DNA of 14,459 bases from Gracilaria caudata (taxonomy: Eukaryota; Rhodophyta; Florideophyceae; Gracilariales; Gracilariaceae). The first letter of the stretch is position 1, and each line of letters starts with the position of its first letter. The notes below the pieces were generated by a model that ran no database searches, was not told the origin of the DNA, and saw nothing but the letters and a program-made list of their open reading frames with translations. Positions 1 through 7,257 of this stretch are shown in pieces. The position numbers and the translations under genes were made by a program. The stretch is from positions 1 to 14,459 of the forward strand of contig JASCIV010000601.1 of the NCBI GenBank assembly GCA_030374735.1. Direction: 5' to 3'.

Positions 1-446
1 CCGCCGGCATGAATGGCGCGGTTAAACAGGTCCACAGCTCGTTTCGGGTTTGCCGACACACCCTCAGCACCGTGAACGAGTACCAGAGCGAGGTCGTACA
101 TCGCATCAGTCCGGCCCCCTTCATTGATTGCTCTTTCGTAGAGTTCCACAGCCCTCCTCACGTCTTTTCTCACGCCCTCATATCCAGTTGTGAGCATTAG
201 TGCCAGTCTAACCATTGCTTCTGTTCGACCGCCTTCATTGCTTACAGTCTCAAACAACTCAAATGCACGAGCAGGATCACTTTCAAGTCCTCGGCAACCC
301 CTGCTCAACAGGTGCCCAGTGTAGTACAGGGCGTCCAGCCGTCGCTCTTGGCTGACGGTGTGCTCAAGCAGCTCCACCGCCCTTGCCGCATGCGCTGCAG
401 TGCACCATACTGATCTAAAACTCATCACCAACGCGAATGCCACCAT
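1..446 (-). CDS. Sel1-repeat protein, N-terminal part, runs off the window
   Basis: The reading frame is open from an ATG at 446 to the left edge, giving 148 residues with no stop, so the C-terminus is missing. It is built of 38-residue Sel1-like units. The motif RA(V/F)(E/D)L recurs at residues 22, 60, 98 and 136, exactly 38 apart, and each copy is preceded 21 residues earlier by an AM or AL pair and, in units 3 and 4, by an EGGRT turn. Sel1 units form paired alpha-helices that act as protein-protein scaffolds, for example in ERAD adaptors and signalling proteins; the partner here cannot be told. No signal peptide or membrane segment is visible. The start is uncertain: the ATG falls inside the first helix of unit 1, and an in-frame TGA lies at 453-455. 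The gene may therefore be 5'-truncated, or have an upstream exon or a frameshift I could not resolve. Confidence 0.72.
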   Translation of the reverse strand, partial: MVAFALVMSFRSVWCTAAHAARAVELLEHTVSQERRLDALYYTGHLLSRGCRGLESDPARAFELFETVSNEGGRTEAMVRLALMLTTGYEGVRKDVRRAVELYERAINEGGRTDAMYDLALVLVHGAEGVSANPKRAVDLFNRAIHAG

Positions 447-671
447 GCCATTTCAAATATGAATAACTTCACTCGTAAGTCCTCTTTGACGGGCAGCGGG
501 GCTCTCATTACCGCATGTATGGGTTCAGGTTTGAGTAAGAATTTGTAGAGGAGTGCAGTAAAACTGAGATAATGTATTTAAGATTAAGATAGATATGCAA
601 GGTTTGCAAGATCTATCGTGTTTATTGTGCTACAATATTTAAGAATGTGATGTTATGTATGACTTTATATA

Positions 672-1030
672 GTGAGCATAGACCAAGCAGGAGATGATGG
701 ACGCCTTTGATTCTTATTATGAAGAGAAAAACGAGGGAAAAATGACCTTCATTTTGCAGATTCTATTGAAAGTGTGTAGTAGAGGTTGTTTCTAGTGTAC
801 AAAGATATGCTATAGTTGTTTTCCTACTAGCTATGTCTATAGATGACTTCGAAGTACGTAGAAGTTCGTACTTAGAACAGAAAAATGACGACTGTGAGAA
901 TAACCTAATAAGGTACAAGCAATGTTTTTGTCTTAAGTTTGGTTCGTTTTTTTGTGAAGAGTGTAGACAACATTTATGTCGGAAGGGTCATTGCCTAAAA
1001 TATTTACACTTGATTGTATTATTTTGGTAA
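672..1030 (+). pseudogene. Decayed piggyBac-type transposase, C-terminal remnant
   Basis: Three frames must be combined to read this stretch, so it cannot make one protein as it stands. A first fragment ending near 695 reads SIDQAGD, like the GVDxxDQ motif at the end of the piggyBac DDE domain. One base out of frame, 694-793 continues as MMDAFDSYYEEK and a hydrophobic tail, like the conserved aromatic stretch that follows that motif. A third frame, open from 770, contains the 65-codon ATG frame 833-1030 and ends in a Cys/His cluster, CEEC then LC, then GHC and YLH. This resembles the zinc-binding C-terminal tail of PGBD proteins. The stretch is visibly AT-richer than its neighbours, as old transposon copies often are. 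I could not find matching terminal repeats or flanking TTAA target duplications. The family assignment is inference from motif order and could be wrong. Confidence 0.42.
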
Positions 1031-1740
1031 ACGACCCCTTGTTCGCAGTCTAACAGTTTTGAAAACAGGGGGTTTTGGTTGAGAAATGTCCCTCAAGAAC
1101 GTATGTAGAAACTCCACGAAGGGAATGTCTGGTGCTCGGACAGTGTGCTTTGTTGAGCAGTTCTGGCTTCAGTACAGATCGTACAGATCGGACTTTTTGG
1201 GGTAGTAACCTCATTCAATATCCCGTTTTGGTCGCCAGTCGTCACGGGATGTCACTCATGTAACATGCACGTTATGTCAGCTGACGCGCAAGGGACCCCT
1301 CTGCGTGGGGTTATAATGCTTTATAATCTACAATTATCGGCACAGAACAGCTGGCAGGGCTTTCTGTCAAAGGTTATCGGAAAGTTTCAGATAACTTGAC
1401 ACCTTCTAGGACTACCCTTGTAAAAGGGTAGATCGAGCTCTGCCTCACCACATGAGGGCAATCTTGGAATCCTACTAGGTTCGAAAACCATTCTTGGAAA
1501 TGCGACTATGAAGAATTGCTTGCATCTTGAACACATGCCAAAGCATGGATATGCGGAATAATGAGCAACACAGGTCTGCATACGTTCATGAATCTTGCGC
1601 GGACTTCTTTTGCCACCCTTCTGTCTCGTTTTCCTCAGCTTCAGTGCGGCTGTTTGGATAACTATTAAGCATTTGGAGAAGGTGAACAAATTGAGAATTC
1701 TCGCAGACAGTTTGTGTTCATATTAGATTATCATAAGCAG
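1031..1740. other. Spacer with no supported gene
   Basis: No reading frame here has an ATG start and protein-like content. A short tandem repeat of GTACAGATC lies near 1172-1189. A perfect 8 bp hairpin is annotated separately at 1412-1431. The right part presumably holds the promoter and 5' untranslated region of the small gene that begins at 1741, but I see no clear TATA or CCAAT element. Confidence 0.5.
1412..1431. repeat. Perfect 8 bp hairpin with GTAA loop
   Basis: CTACCCTT at 1412-1419 is the exact reverse complement of AAGGGTAG at 1424-1431, with GTAA between. In RNA the loop GUAA would be a stable GNRA tetraloop. It is about 310 bases before the ATG at 1741. No function can be assigned, and a hairpin of this size could occur by chance. 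Confidence 0.55.
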
Positions 1741-2115
1741 ATGAGCCAGTTCCCGAACAGAAGTTGTGATCCAAGCAGCAGTAGGACCTTTGCAGATCGA
1801 AGTCGATACGTCGGGGCATCTACAAGTATCCCAACCCTGAGTGAAGACAAGCAAGATGATTCTTTCTTCGACCAGAACTCGAGACACCTTGCTCAATTTC
1901 TCGCAGCGAAGGAGAGGCTGCGGGACCGTATGGCTCTTGCATCCGCAGAAATGCACACCTTGCGCTCTCTTGTGGATGAAACAAAGAGAGAGTTCGATAT
2001 ACAGCTGCAAAGAATACAGAAACAAGGGGGAGCTTCCTTGCCGGAAGCAAAGAAGGGGGAAACCAAAGATATTCTAGATTCTTCAACTATGGAGAACAAA
2101 CACTTGCAGAAGTGA
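1741..2115 (+). CDS. Small hypothetical coiled-coil protein
   Basis: The frame gives 124 residues from the ATG at 1741; the same frame extends 27 bases further upstream, but only with a GTG. I do not recognise the family. The first 50 residues are Ser/Asp-rich and look disordered. Residues about 55-95 are a run of charged residues with regularly spaced Leu, Met and Phe, as in an amphipathic helix or coiled coil. The C-terminus is hydrophilic and Lys/Glu-rich. There is no membrane segment or signal peptide. The last codons overlap a good splice-donor sequence, GTGAGC at 2112, so the real protein might continue in a downstream exon. I tested several nearby AG acceptors and found none that keeps a long frame open. 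Support is only the protein-like composition and the ATG, so this remains tentative. Confidence 0.42.
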   Translation: MSQFPNRSCDPSSSRTFADRSRYVGASTSIPTLSEDKQDDSFFDQNSRHLAQFLAAKERLRDRMALASAEMHTLRSLVDETKREFDIQLQRIQKQGGASLPEAKKGETKDILDSSTMENKHLQK

Positions 2116-3509
2116 GCCCCTAGGTTTTCAATGTCTACGAGCATATTTGCATAGTCATGGACGGCAAACCAAAACTTTACACGCATTTGCACTTACGAAG
2201 GATTGTAGAAAGTATGTTTCTCATACATGAAGTCCTTGAAACAAAATCATGGATATGGCCCTGGTCTCGGATTGCGAGATGGGGAAGAAGAGTGTTGCTG
2301 CTCGCTTCAGCTGATCGCGCAACGGATTCTGTTTCATATTGTGGATTGGGATCGTTCGACGTTTTGTTCACCAAGTTCCGGTACTTTGAAGCGCTCGACA
2401 GGTTCAGGTGCATGCCATGGTAAATTTCTGTTCCAGTCATCGTAAGATGCATGCAATTCGAAGACAATGGAGAAACAGGTGGCATAAAGGACTTGGATGA
2501 AAATGGACATCAAAGATAGGAATGCGTGGCATCATACAATGAGCCTTTATGTTCTATACGCATTGGTCAACGAGAATTCCGAGACTTGCTTTGCCTTTTC
2601 GTTTCTTTCTATGAGAATTTTTCCGGGGTTTCGTTCTTCACTCCCAACCTTTATGGGCTGGAAATTATTGATCCCCAAAATGGAGTCATGATCAAGTTGA
2701 TATGATCAGGACTCCATTTTGAGGATCAATAATTCATGATGATTCAACGCCCAAGAGACCGACACCGTGACCACAGTCTCTTATCATGGTGCTTTGGACT
2801 TAACTTTCCTTTGCAAGTGCGGAACATCATTTCAATCGACCAAGGGAGGAGTATTAGCCTTAGTATTCCACATTGAGGTACAGTTCCCCCGTTTGCACCA
2901 AAGGGTCAAGATTTGCTCACCTCTGCCACGCCTTTGTTGCCAGACCCACACAATTCAGCAAGCTCTCTGCTTGCATCAAATCAGGAATAGAATTCAAAGC
3001 GGTCCCAGCAAGGTTCTTATGAGTTTCCATCAAGTTTGACATACCCCTCTTGGGCATACCTCACCTCACGTCCACACCGATAACAACCCGCCAAGGACAT
3101 ACTGAGCGTACCAGCTGGAGTACTGGACCATGAAACGATTATGAGCACAGTTGAGGGTGCATTTGGTTGAGCCTCAGCTGCTCTTCAGAATGCGCCGCAC
3201 CTTTTGCCTCCCTGTCCGGGACAAGTGATAGTGATCACTGCTGTTCGTTGCTCTCAGGTTCTGGTTGCTTTTCGATATTACTCTTGTACTTGTGTTTCGG
3301 TGCTACAAGAACGAAGGCCTCACTGTAGTGTTGCCTTTGGCACTGTTTTTAGAACAAGGTTCTGTATATGAGAGGTGTTCTCTCGGCCTTTAACATCGAA
3401 AACGAACAGTCGGGCGTGGTCGCTAAGGATTCTTTGTTCCTGAGGGGCGCTATAGCCGTCATCTTGAAGGCAACTTCGAAACCAATTTCTTTGTTGTTAA
3501 TTCTCATTT
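2116..3509. other. 1.4 kb spacer; one strong hairpin, no supported gene
   Basis: Short frames occur, for example 72 codons from an ATG at 2227, but none shows a domain or a clear exon structure. The one clear structure is the hairpin at 2663-2734. A 10 bp palindrome AGTGATCACT lies at 3230-3239. A CCAAT pentamer occurs at 3482-3486, unusually close to the zinc-finger gene start, so its role as a promoter box is doubtful. Confidence 0.5.
2663..2734. repeat. Long near-perfect inverted repeat (32 bp arms, 8 bp loop)
   Basis: The left arm 2663-2694 and right arm 2703-2734 are reverse complements with two mismatches in 32, separated by AGTTGATA. The outer 25 bp of each arm, starting AATTATTGATC on the left, differ at a single position. 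The inner parts both carry the self-palindrome TGATCA. As RNA from either strand it would fold into one long hairpin of the size of a small-RNA precursor. As DNA it could be a miniature inverted-repeat element or a cruciform. I see no clear target-site duplication. The structure is certain from the sequence; its role is not. Confidence 0.85.
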
Positions 3510-4661
3510 ATGTCAAACTATCCCACACAACCCCCGACCATAATGAGCTCTCTACCGAAGCTAAACGTAAAATGCCTTCTAAATCCAGTTGACGACGACA
3601 GCCTTGTTTCTCCGATTACACCTGCTGTGATGGAGGAGGATGAATCCCCCTCAATAGAGAATGAGCCCGGGAGAAAACATCGACGCACCGGAGGTCTTTC
3701 AGTAAGTGCCCTCCTGAACGAGAAGGACGAAGGAAATCCGGCATCTCACCCTGTGGTGTACCAGCCATCTGCTACAACAGAGCCGCCAGGCATATCGGTG
3801 TTTCCGTCAATACTCTACCAAGAATTTATAACGGTAGTTGAGGACCGATCAATGAGAGGCACCCTGCCGTCACTGAAGTCGCTCGGGTTGCCGACTTGCC
3901 AGCATCTATCCATTCTCGAGGTCTCAACAGAACACGCTAACAGTCACCCACGAATTCCAAAGGCAGACGAGATTGAGGCAACTGGGAACAACAAGACTGT
4001 TGAGCATGGCAAGAACAGGGTCAGAGAAGAATCTGAGAAGGGACGGGAAGCTCTAAATCGCGAAGGCAAAAGAACCGACCATGCGCAGATTACCACCCCA
4101 TCGGAGATGGAGAGTTTTATCAAAGCGCTCCGCGACAGGGAACAGCGTCGAAACGGGGAAGCCACCGAGGGGTGTTCTTCAGAAGATGTCGAGAAAGAGA
4201 GTCAGGCTTCTCCGAAGAGATCAACCGTAAGGAATTCGGGCCCTGGTGCCTCGAATAGTTCTAAAGTTTCCAGGCCCGGCAAGTACAGACGAGGTCGTCC
4301 GAACGGAGATGACAGGCCTAGAGCGCATGTTTGTCCAATCTGCCAAATGCGATTTCTCCAGCAAAGTGGAGTTGTGAGTCACTATCGCGTCGTGCATTTG
4401 AAGGAAAAGCGATTCGAATGTACTCACAAATGTGGGCTGTGGTTCGGGGCTCGAGGGGACGTTACCCGACATGTTGACGCAGTACATAACAAACTCCGTA
4501 ATTTCGAGTGTCAAGTTTGTGGTGACGCATTTGCTAGAAAGAGCATCCTAACGCGCCATTGTAAGAGCATTCACAATGACATATTTGGCACGGACGAGGC
4601 CCATGATTGTGTCCACGGGTGTGTACGTAGTTCCAAGAAGAAGGGAGATGAGGGAGGTTAA
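3510..4661 (+). CDS. C2H2 zinc-finger protein with AT-hook-like motif, probable transcription regulator
   Basis: The frame gives 383 residues. Three tandem C2H2 fingers lie near the C-terminus. Finger 1 uses C275, C278, H291 and H296. Finger 2 uses C304, C308, H321 and H326, with a three-residue gap between its cysteines. Finger 3 uses C334, C337, H350 and H355. All have 12 residues between Cys and His and four between the His pair. Just before the fingers, KYRRGRPNG (258-266) contains the RGRP core of an AT-hook. The first 250 residues are low-complexity, rich in Ser, Glu and Pro, with short hydrophobic motifs (LSVSALLN at 63-70, LPSLKSLGLP at 119-128) that could be cofactor docking sites. 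The protein probably binds DNA in the nucleus; targets are unknown. A second ATG at 3543 (Met12) has A at -3, a better context than the first, so translation may start there. The gene converges on DHFR-TS, with 355 bases between stop codons. Confidence 0.85.
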   Translation: MSNYPTQPPTIMSSLPKLNVKCLLNPVDDDSLVSPITPAVMEEDESPSIENEPGRKHRRTGGLSVSALLNEKDEGNPASHPVVYQPSATTEPPGISVFPSILYQEFITVVEDRSMRGTLPSLKSLGLPTCQHLSILEVSTEHANSHPRIPKADEIEATGNNKTVEHGKNRVREESEKGREALNREGKRTDHAQITTPSEMESFIKALRDREQRRNGEATEGCSSEDVEKESQASPKRSTVRNSGPGASNSSKVSRPGKYRRGRPNGDDRPRAHVCPICQMRFLQQSGVVSHYRVVHLKEKRFECTHKCGLWFGARGDVTRHVDAVHNKLRNFECQVCGDAFARKSILTRHCKSIHNDIFGTDEAHDCVHGCVRSSKKKGDEGG

Positions 4662-5016
4662 CAAGAGTAGGACCGAAAGTAGATTGACTGATGCGATATA
4701 GAAGCTTCAGTAGATGTGTGTAACGAGTTAACATTTTGTATTTACCACATCGCAGCGATCTTTAACTGCACGAGAAGAGAAGCCCTTTGAAGTCACCGTA
4801 GTTAGGTCTGCTGAAAGTCTCTTCTTGAGCATGAGGGTTGGAGAGAGATCGACATCCAGCAACAAGAACAGATATATGGTGCTTTACTACGCAAGTCAAA
4901 GGAGGAAACTTAGGACGTGTCCAACTGAGAGAACGAAACGGGCACAACAAGTGAGTTCAAGAACTGCAAGGTTAACAATAACCCTCTATAAAGCCATAAA
5001 ATGACCATCCGAAACT
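4662..5016. other. Convergent 3' spacer
   Basis: This stretch lies between the stop codons of the plus-strand zinc-finger gene and the minus-strand DHFR-TS gene, so it should hold both 3' untranslated regions and polyadenylation sites. I see no gene and no canonical AATAAA in a clearly useful position. Confidence 0.5.
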
Positions 5017-6462
5017 TCACACAGCCATTTTCATTGCTAAAGGTTTGTAGGGCGTGTAATTCTCAAGCGTTAAGTCGTCGAAAGAAAAGTCTTCAATCTG
5101 ATCCCGATGTCGAACTGTGAGCGTAGGGAAGGGTCTTGGTGTCCGTTTCAGCTGCTCTTGAAGAGCTTCAACATGATTCAAGTAGACATGTGCATCACCC
5201 AAAACATGAACAAAGTCACCAGGGGTTAGACCACTTACCTTGGCGATGAGGCAGGTCAACAATGAATACGATGCAATGTTGAACGGCACACCGAGTCCCA
5301 TATCACACGAACGCTGATACATCTGACATGAAAGCTCTCCATTTGCAACGTAAAATTGCGCTAATAGATGGCATGGTGGAAGTGCCATCTTGTCTGTCGC
5401 AGCGGGATTCCAGGCAGAGAGAAGAATCCGACGGTCATTGGGGTTGTTCTTGATGGTTTCGATGACACTTTTCAGTTGATCTGTACCCTTTCCATCATAG
5501 CTTGCATGCATATCTGAATATTCGGCTCCGAAGTGTCGCCATTGGAAGCCATAAACCGGACCAAGGTCTCCCACCTCACGATCGGTTAATCCTCGGGAAT
5601 CCAGGAACTCCCTCGACCCGTTTTCATCCCATATATGAATACCTTTCTCAGCGAGCTCATTTGCATTTGTACCGCCCTTTATGAACCAGAACAACTCTTC
5701 AGCTACACCGCGCCAAAACACTTTCTTTGTTGTCAATAGCGGGAATGATTCACGGAGATTAAACCTCATCTGAGCTCCGAAGACCGAAACCGTCCCAGTT
5801 CCTGTCCTATCGCCTTTTTGAACGCCTTCGCTTAAGATACGTCGCACGAGATTTAGATACTGATATTCTTCATGTTCCTCTGGCGTCTTCAAAAGCATTT
5901 GATTTTGATCGACTTGAGGACTTCGAACGTATTCTTTTATCCGATATCTGACACCGTTTTCTTCAATGTCCGCAGAAATGGATATAGCGGTGAATGGTGA
6001 AGTCTCTGCCTCCACATCCAGCGGAAAATACCTGTCTACTTCGAATTCTGTGTCAATTTCCGTCAAGTAAATCCTGGAAGACCATAGCGGATTTCGTAAA
6101 GCCTCTCTGTACACAGATTCGCCTCCAAGCACATAAACCAGTTTGATGTTTCGACATTTGAGCAGTTCCAAAGCTGCATCCATGGAACCCGCTATAAGCA
6201 CTGAATCTGGACAGTTTAGCTCTTCTCGAGTCCTTGAAGACAGAACGATATTTAGGCGACCTGGCAAGGGCCTGAACTTCTCTGGAATTGAGAAATATGT
6301 GGTAGAACCCATGAGTACGGTCGAACCCATCGTGAGTTTCTTGAGGAATCTCATATCCTGAGAAAGGTGAGGCCATGGAAGATGTCCTTCGTATCCAATA
6401 CCATTGCTTTCCTTGCATACCGCTGCGACCAGTCGCCCCTCGAAAACATGCTGGCTAACCAT
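5017..6462 (-). CDS. DHFR-TS: Bifunctional dihydrofolate reductase-thymidylate synthase
   Basis: This 481-residue fusion makes dTMP from dUMP and methylene-tetrahydrofolate, then reduces the dihydrofolate formed. The DHFR domain spans about residues 8-183: GIGYEGHLPW at 21-30, catalytic-type Asp36, folate-binding Arg69, the VLGG loop at 111-114 and Thr134. A short linker of about 15 residues leads to the TS domain (about 197-481). TS residues present are Arg219 in DRTGTG, the nucleophile Cys364 in LPPCH, Arg384, Asp387 and Asn395 in the dUMP loop, and His425 and Tyr427. The C-terminus MKMAV is the usual TS end, so the protein is complete. I chose the ATG at 6462. The frame stays open 48 codon-bases further upstream, but without an ATG before the TAA, and the context GACATGG is strong. 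No transit peptide is seen, so a cytosolic enzyme is likely. DHFR carries GSTT (52-55) where most relatives have a basic residue after the Gly. The E2F-like sites upstream suggest cell-cycle control. Confidence 0.97.
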   Translation of the reverse strand: MVSQHVFEGRLVAAVCKESNGIGYEGHLPWPHLSQDMRFLKKLTMGSTVLMGSTTYFSIPEKFRPLPGRLNIVLSSRTREELNCPDSVLIAGSMDAALELLKCRNIKLVYVLGGESVYREALRNPLWSSRIYLTEIDTEFEVDRYFPLDVEAETSPFTAISISADIEENGVRYRIKEYVRSPQVDQNQMLLKTPEEHEEYQYLNLVRRILSEGVQKGDRTGTGTVSVFGAQMRFNLRESFPLLTTKKVFWRGVAEELFWFIKGGTNANELAEKGIHIWDENGSREFLDSRGLTDREVGDLGPVYGFQWRHFGAEYSDMHASYDGKGTDQLKSVIETIKNNPNDRRILLSAWNPAATDKMALPPCHLLAQFYVANGELSCQMYQRSCDMGLGVPFNIASYSLLTCLIAKVSGLTPGDFVHVLGDAHVYLNHVEALQEQLKRTPRPFPTLTVRHRDQIEDFSFDDLTLENYTPYKPLAMKMAV

Positions 6463-6640
6463 GTCAGCACTCTTGACTTCGGGAATACGTCTTGAGGTTT
6501 GGCTATCCAAGATAACAGTAGTTTACTTTGGCAAACTGAAGCTCTCGGAGAAAATCTGTCAGAAGCTTAAGTGGCGGCGGATGCAAGAACGATGACCTTA
6601 ATGGTTGTTGCAGTTCGTTCTGACTTCAGCGTCTGCCATG

Positions 6641-6650
6641 TTGGCGCCAA
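6641..6650. promoter_or_regulatory. E2F-type palindrome TTGGCGCCAA
   Basis: A perfect 10 bp palindrome containing the E2F/DP core TTSSCGC on both strands, about 180 bases upstream of the DHFR-TS ATG. Confidence 0.6.
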
Positions 6651-6824
6651 TTCAAAACAACTTCGGGCTCCTTTCACTTGCAGAGTGGGAAAAAAGATGA
6701 GTTCAAAATATTTGCGCCCTTCCTATTGGCCGTATCATCGGAAGAAAGGCGCATTTGCTGCAACACGGGGAGAGACAAAATCTCGTAGTCTTGTCCAGGA
6801 ACGAGTGCTGTTTCGGTTATAAGA

Positions 6825-6836
6825 TTTGGCGCCAAA
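6825..6836. promoter_or_regulatory. E2F-type palindrome TTTGGCGCCAAA
   Basis: A perfect 12 bp palindrome matching the full E2F/DP consensus TTTSSCGC on both strands, about 365 bases upstream of the DHFR-TS ATG. The arrangement of two overlapping inverted sites resembles that known in mammalian DHFR promoters. Confidence 0.68.
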
Positions 6837-6878
6837 AGCCTGAGATAGTGAAACGTCCTTCAATGTTAGTTCTTCGAC

Positions 6879-6885
6879 GCGGGAA
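6879..6885. promoter_or_regulatory. Third E2F-like site GCGGGAA
   Basis: GCGGGAA is the reverse complement of TTCCCGC, a common E2F core. It is a single, non-palindromic copy about 415 bases upstream of the DHFR-TS ATG. Alone it would mean little; it counts because of the two palindromes nearby. Confidence 0.4.
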
Positions 6886-7020
6886 CAGCAGAGGGTATGG
6901 CGGCATCCATAGGAGGCCAGCCGTTGGCACAAAATCGCTAAACGAGAAGGGTGCGAGAGCACAAACAGACATGGTCGTTTCGCAACAAGAGCCGGCACTG
7001 CGTGCCTGCTCATATTCTGA

Positions 7021-7060
7021 GTCCTAGAGAGAGCACATGCACTCTCTCCTAGCGCAGGAC
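7021..7060. repeat. Interrupted inverted repeat downstream of the helicase gene
   Basis: GTCCT at 7021-7025 pairs with AGGAC at 7056-7060, and between them GAGAGAG at 7027-7033 pairs with CTCTCTC at 7042-7048. The result is a two-part stem about 200 bases past the helicase stop codon. It could be a 3' untranslated-region hairpin, or chance pairing of a GA/CT-rich stretch. Confidence 0.45.
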
Positions 7061-7257
7061 ACTCTGCCTTCATGACAGACACGGTTTGTTCAAGGCAGCA
7101 TTGTGCTGCCAAAATACCAATTATACAGCCACCCGTACCACCCCTATGGGGCTGAGGGTGTACGCAGGCGAATTCAGCAAATAAGCCTAGTTTACAAGGG
7201 TAAAGGGTTACCACGAATCTGCAACATTCACAACACCGCATAGATAAGATGTTGTCC

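Larger units (their letters stand above)
6463..7257 (-). promoter_or_regulatory. DHFR-TS upstream region and helicase 3' region
   Basis: This 795-base stretch separates two genes on the same strand. Its left part holds the DHFR-TS promoter and 5' leader, with E2F-like sites at 6641-6650, 6825-6836 and 6879-6885. An inverted CCAAT (ATTGG at 6725-6729) reads forward with respect to DHFR-TS and lies about 263 bases from its ATG. A near-match, TTTGCGCC, is at 6711-6718. No ATG occurs on the minus strand between 6636 and 6463, so the proximal leader is free of upstream starts. The right part should be the 3' untranslated region of the helicase gene. A 168-codon frame (6735-7241, minus) crosses the E2F site but shows no domain, and I do not regard it as a gene. 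Confidence 0.6.

Noticed and set aside
1461..1500. GGTTCGAAAACC, like a tRNA T-loop
   Set aside because: No matching acceptor stem, D-arm or anticodon arm can be folded around it.
1387..1689. 100-codon minus-strand frame
   Set aside because: It begins with TTG, lacks any domain, and includes the small hairpin at 1412-1431.
2227..2445. 72-codon plus-strand frame, considered as exon 2 of the small gene at 1741
   Set aside because: No AG acceptor gives the right phase with the donor at 2112, and the translation has no recognisable domain.
3230..3239. 10 bp palindrome AGTGATCACT as an operator
   Set aside because: Palindromes of this length arise by chance in 14 kb, and nothing nearby supports a role.
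6735..7241. 168-codon minus-strand frame with an ATG at 7241
   Set aside because: It starts 17 bases after the helicase stop, has an odd Cys/Leu-rich composition with no domain, and runs straight through the E2F palindrome and an inverted repeat of the DHFR-TS promoter. It is most likely a chance frame.
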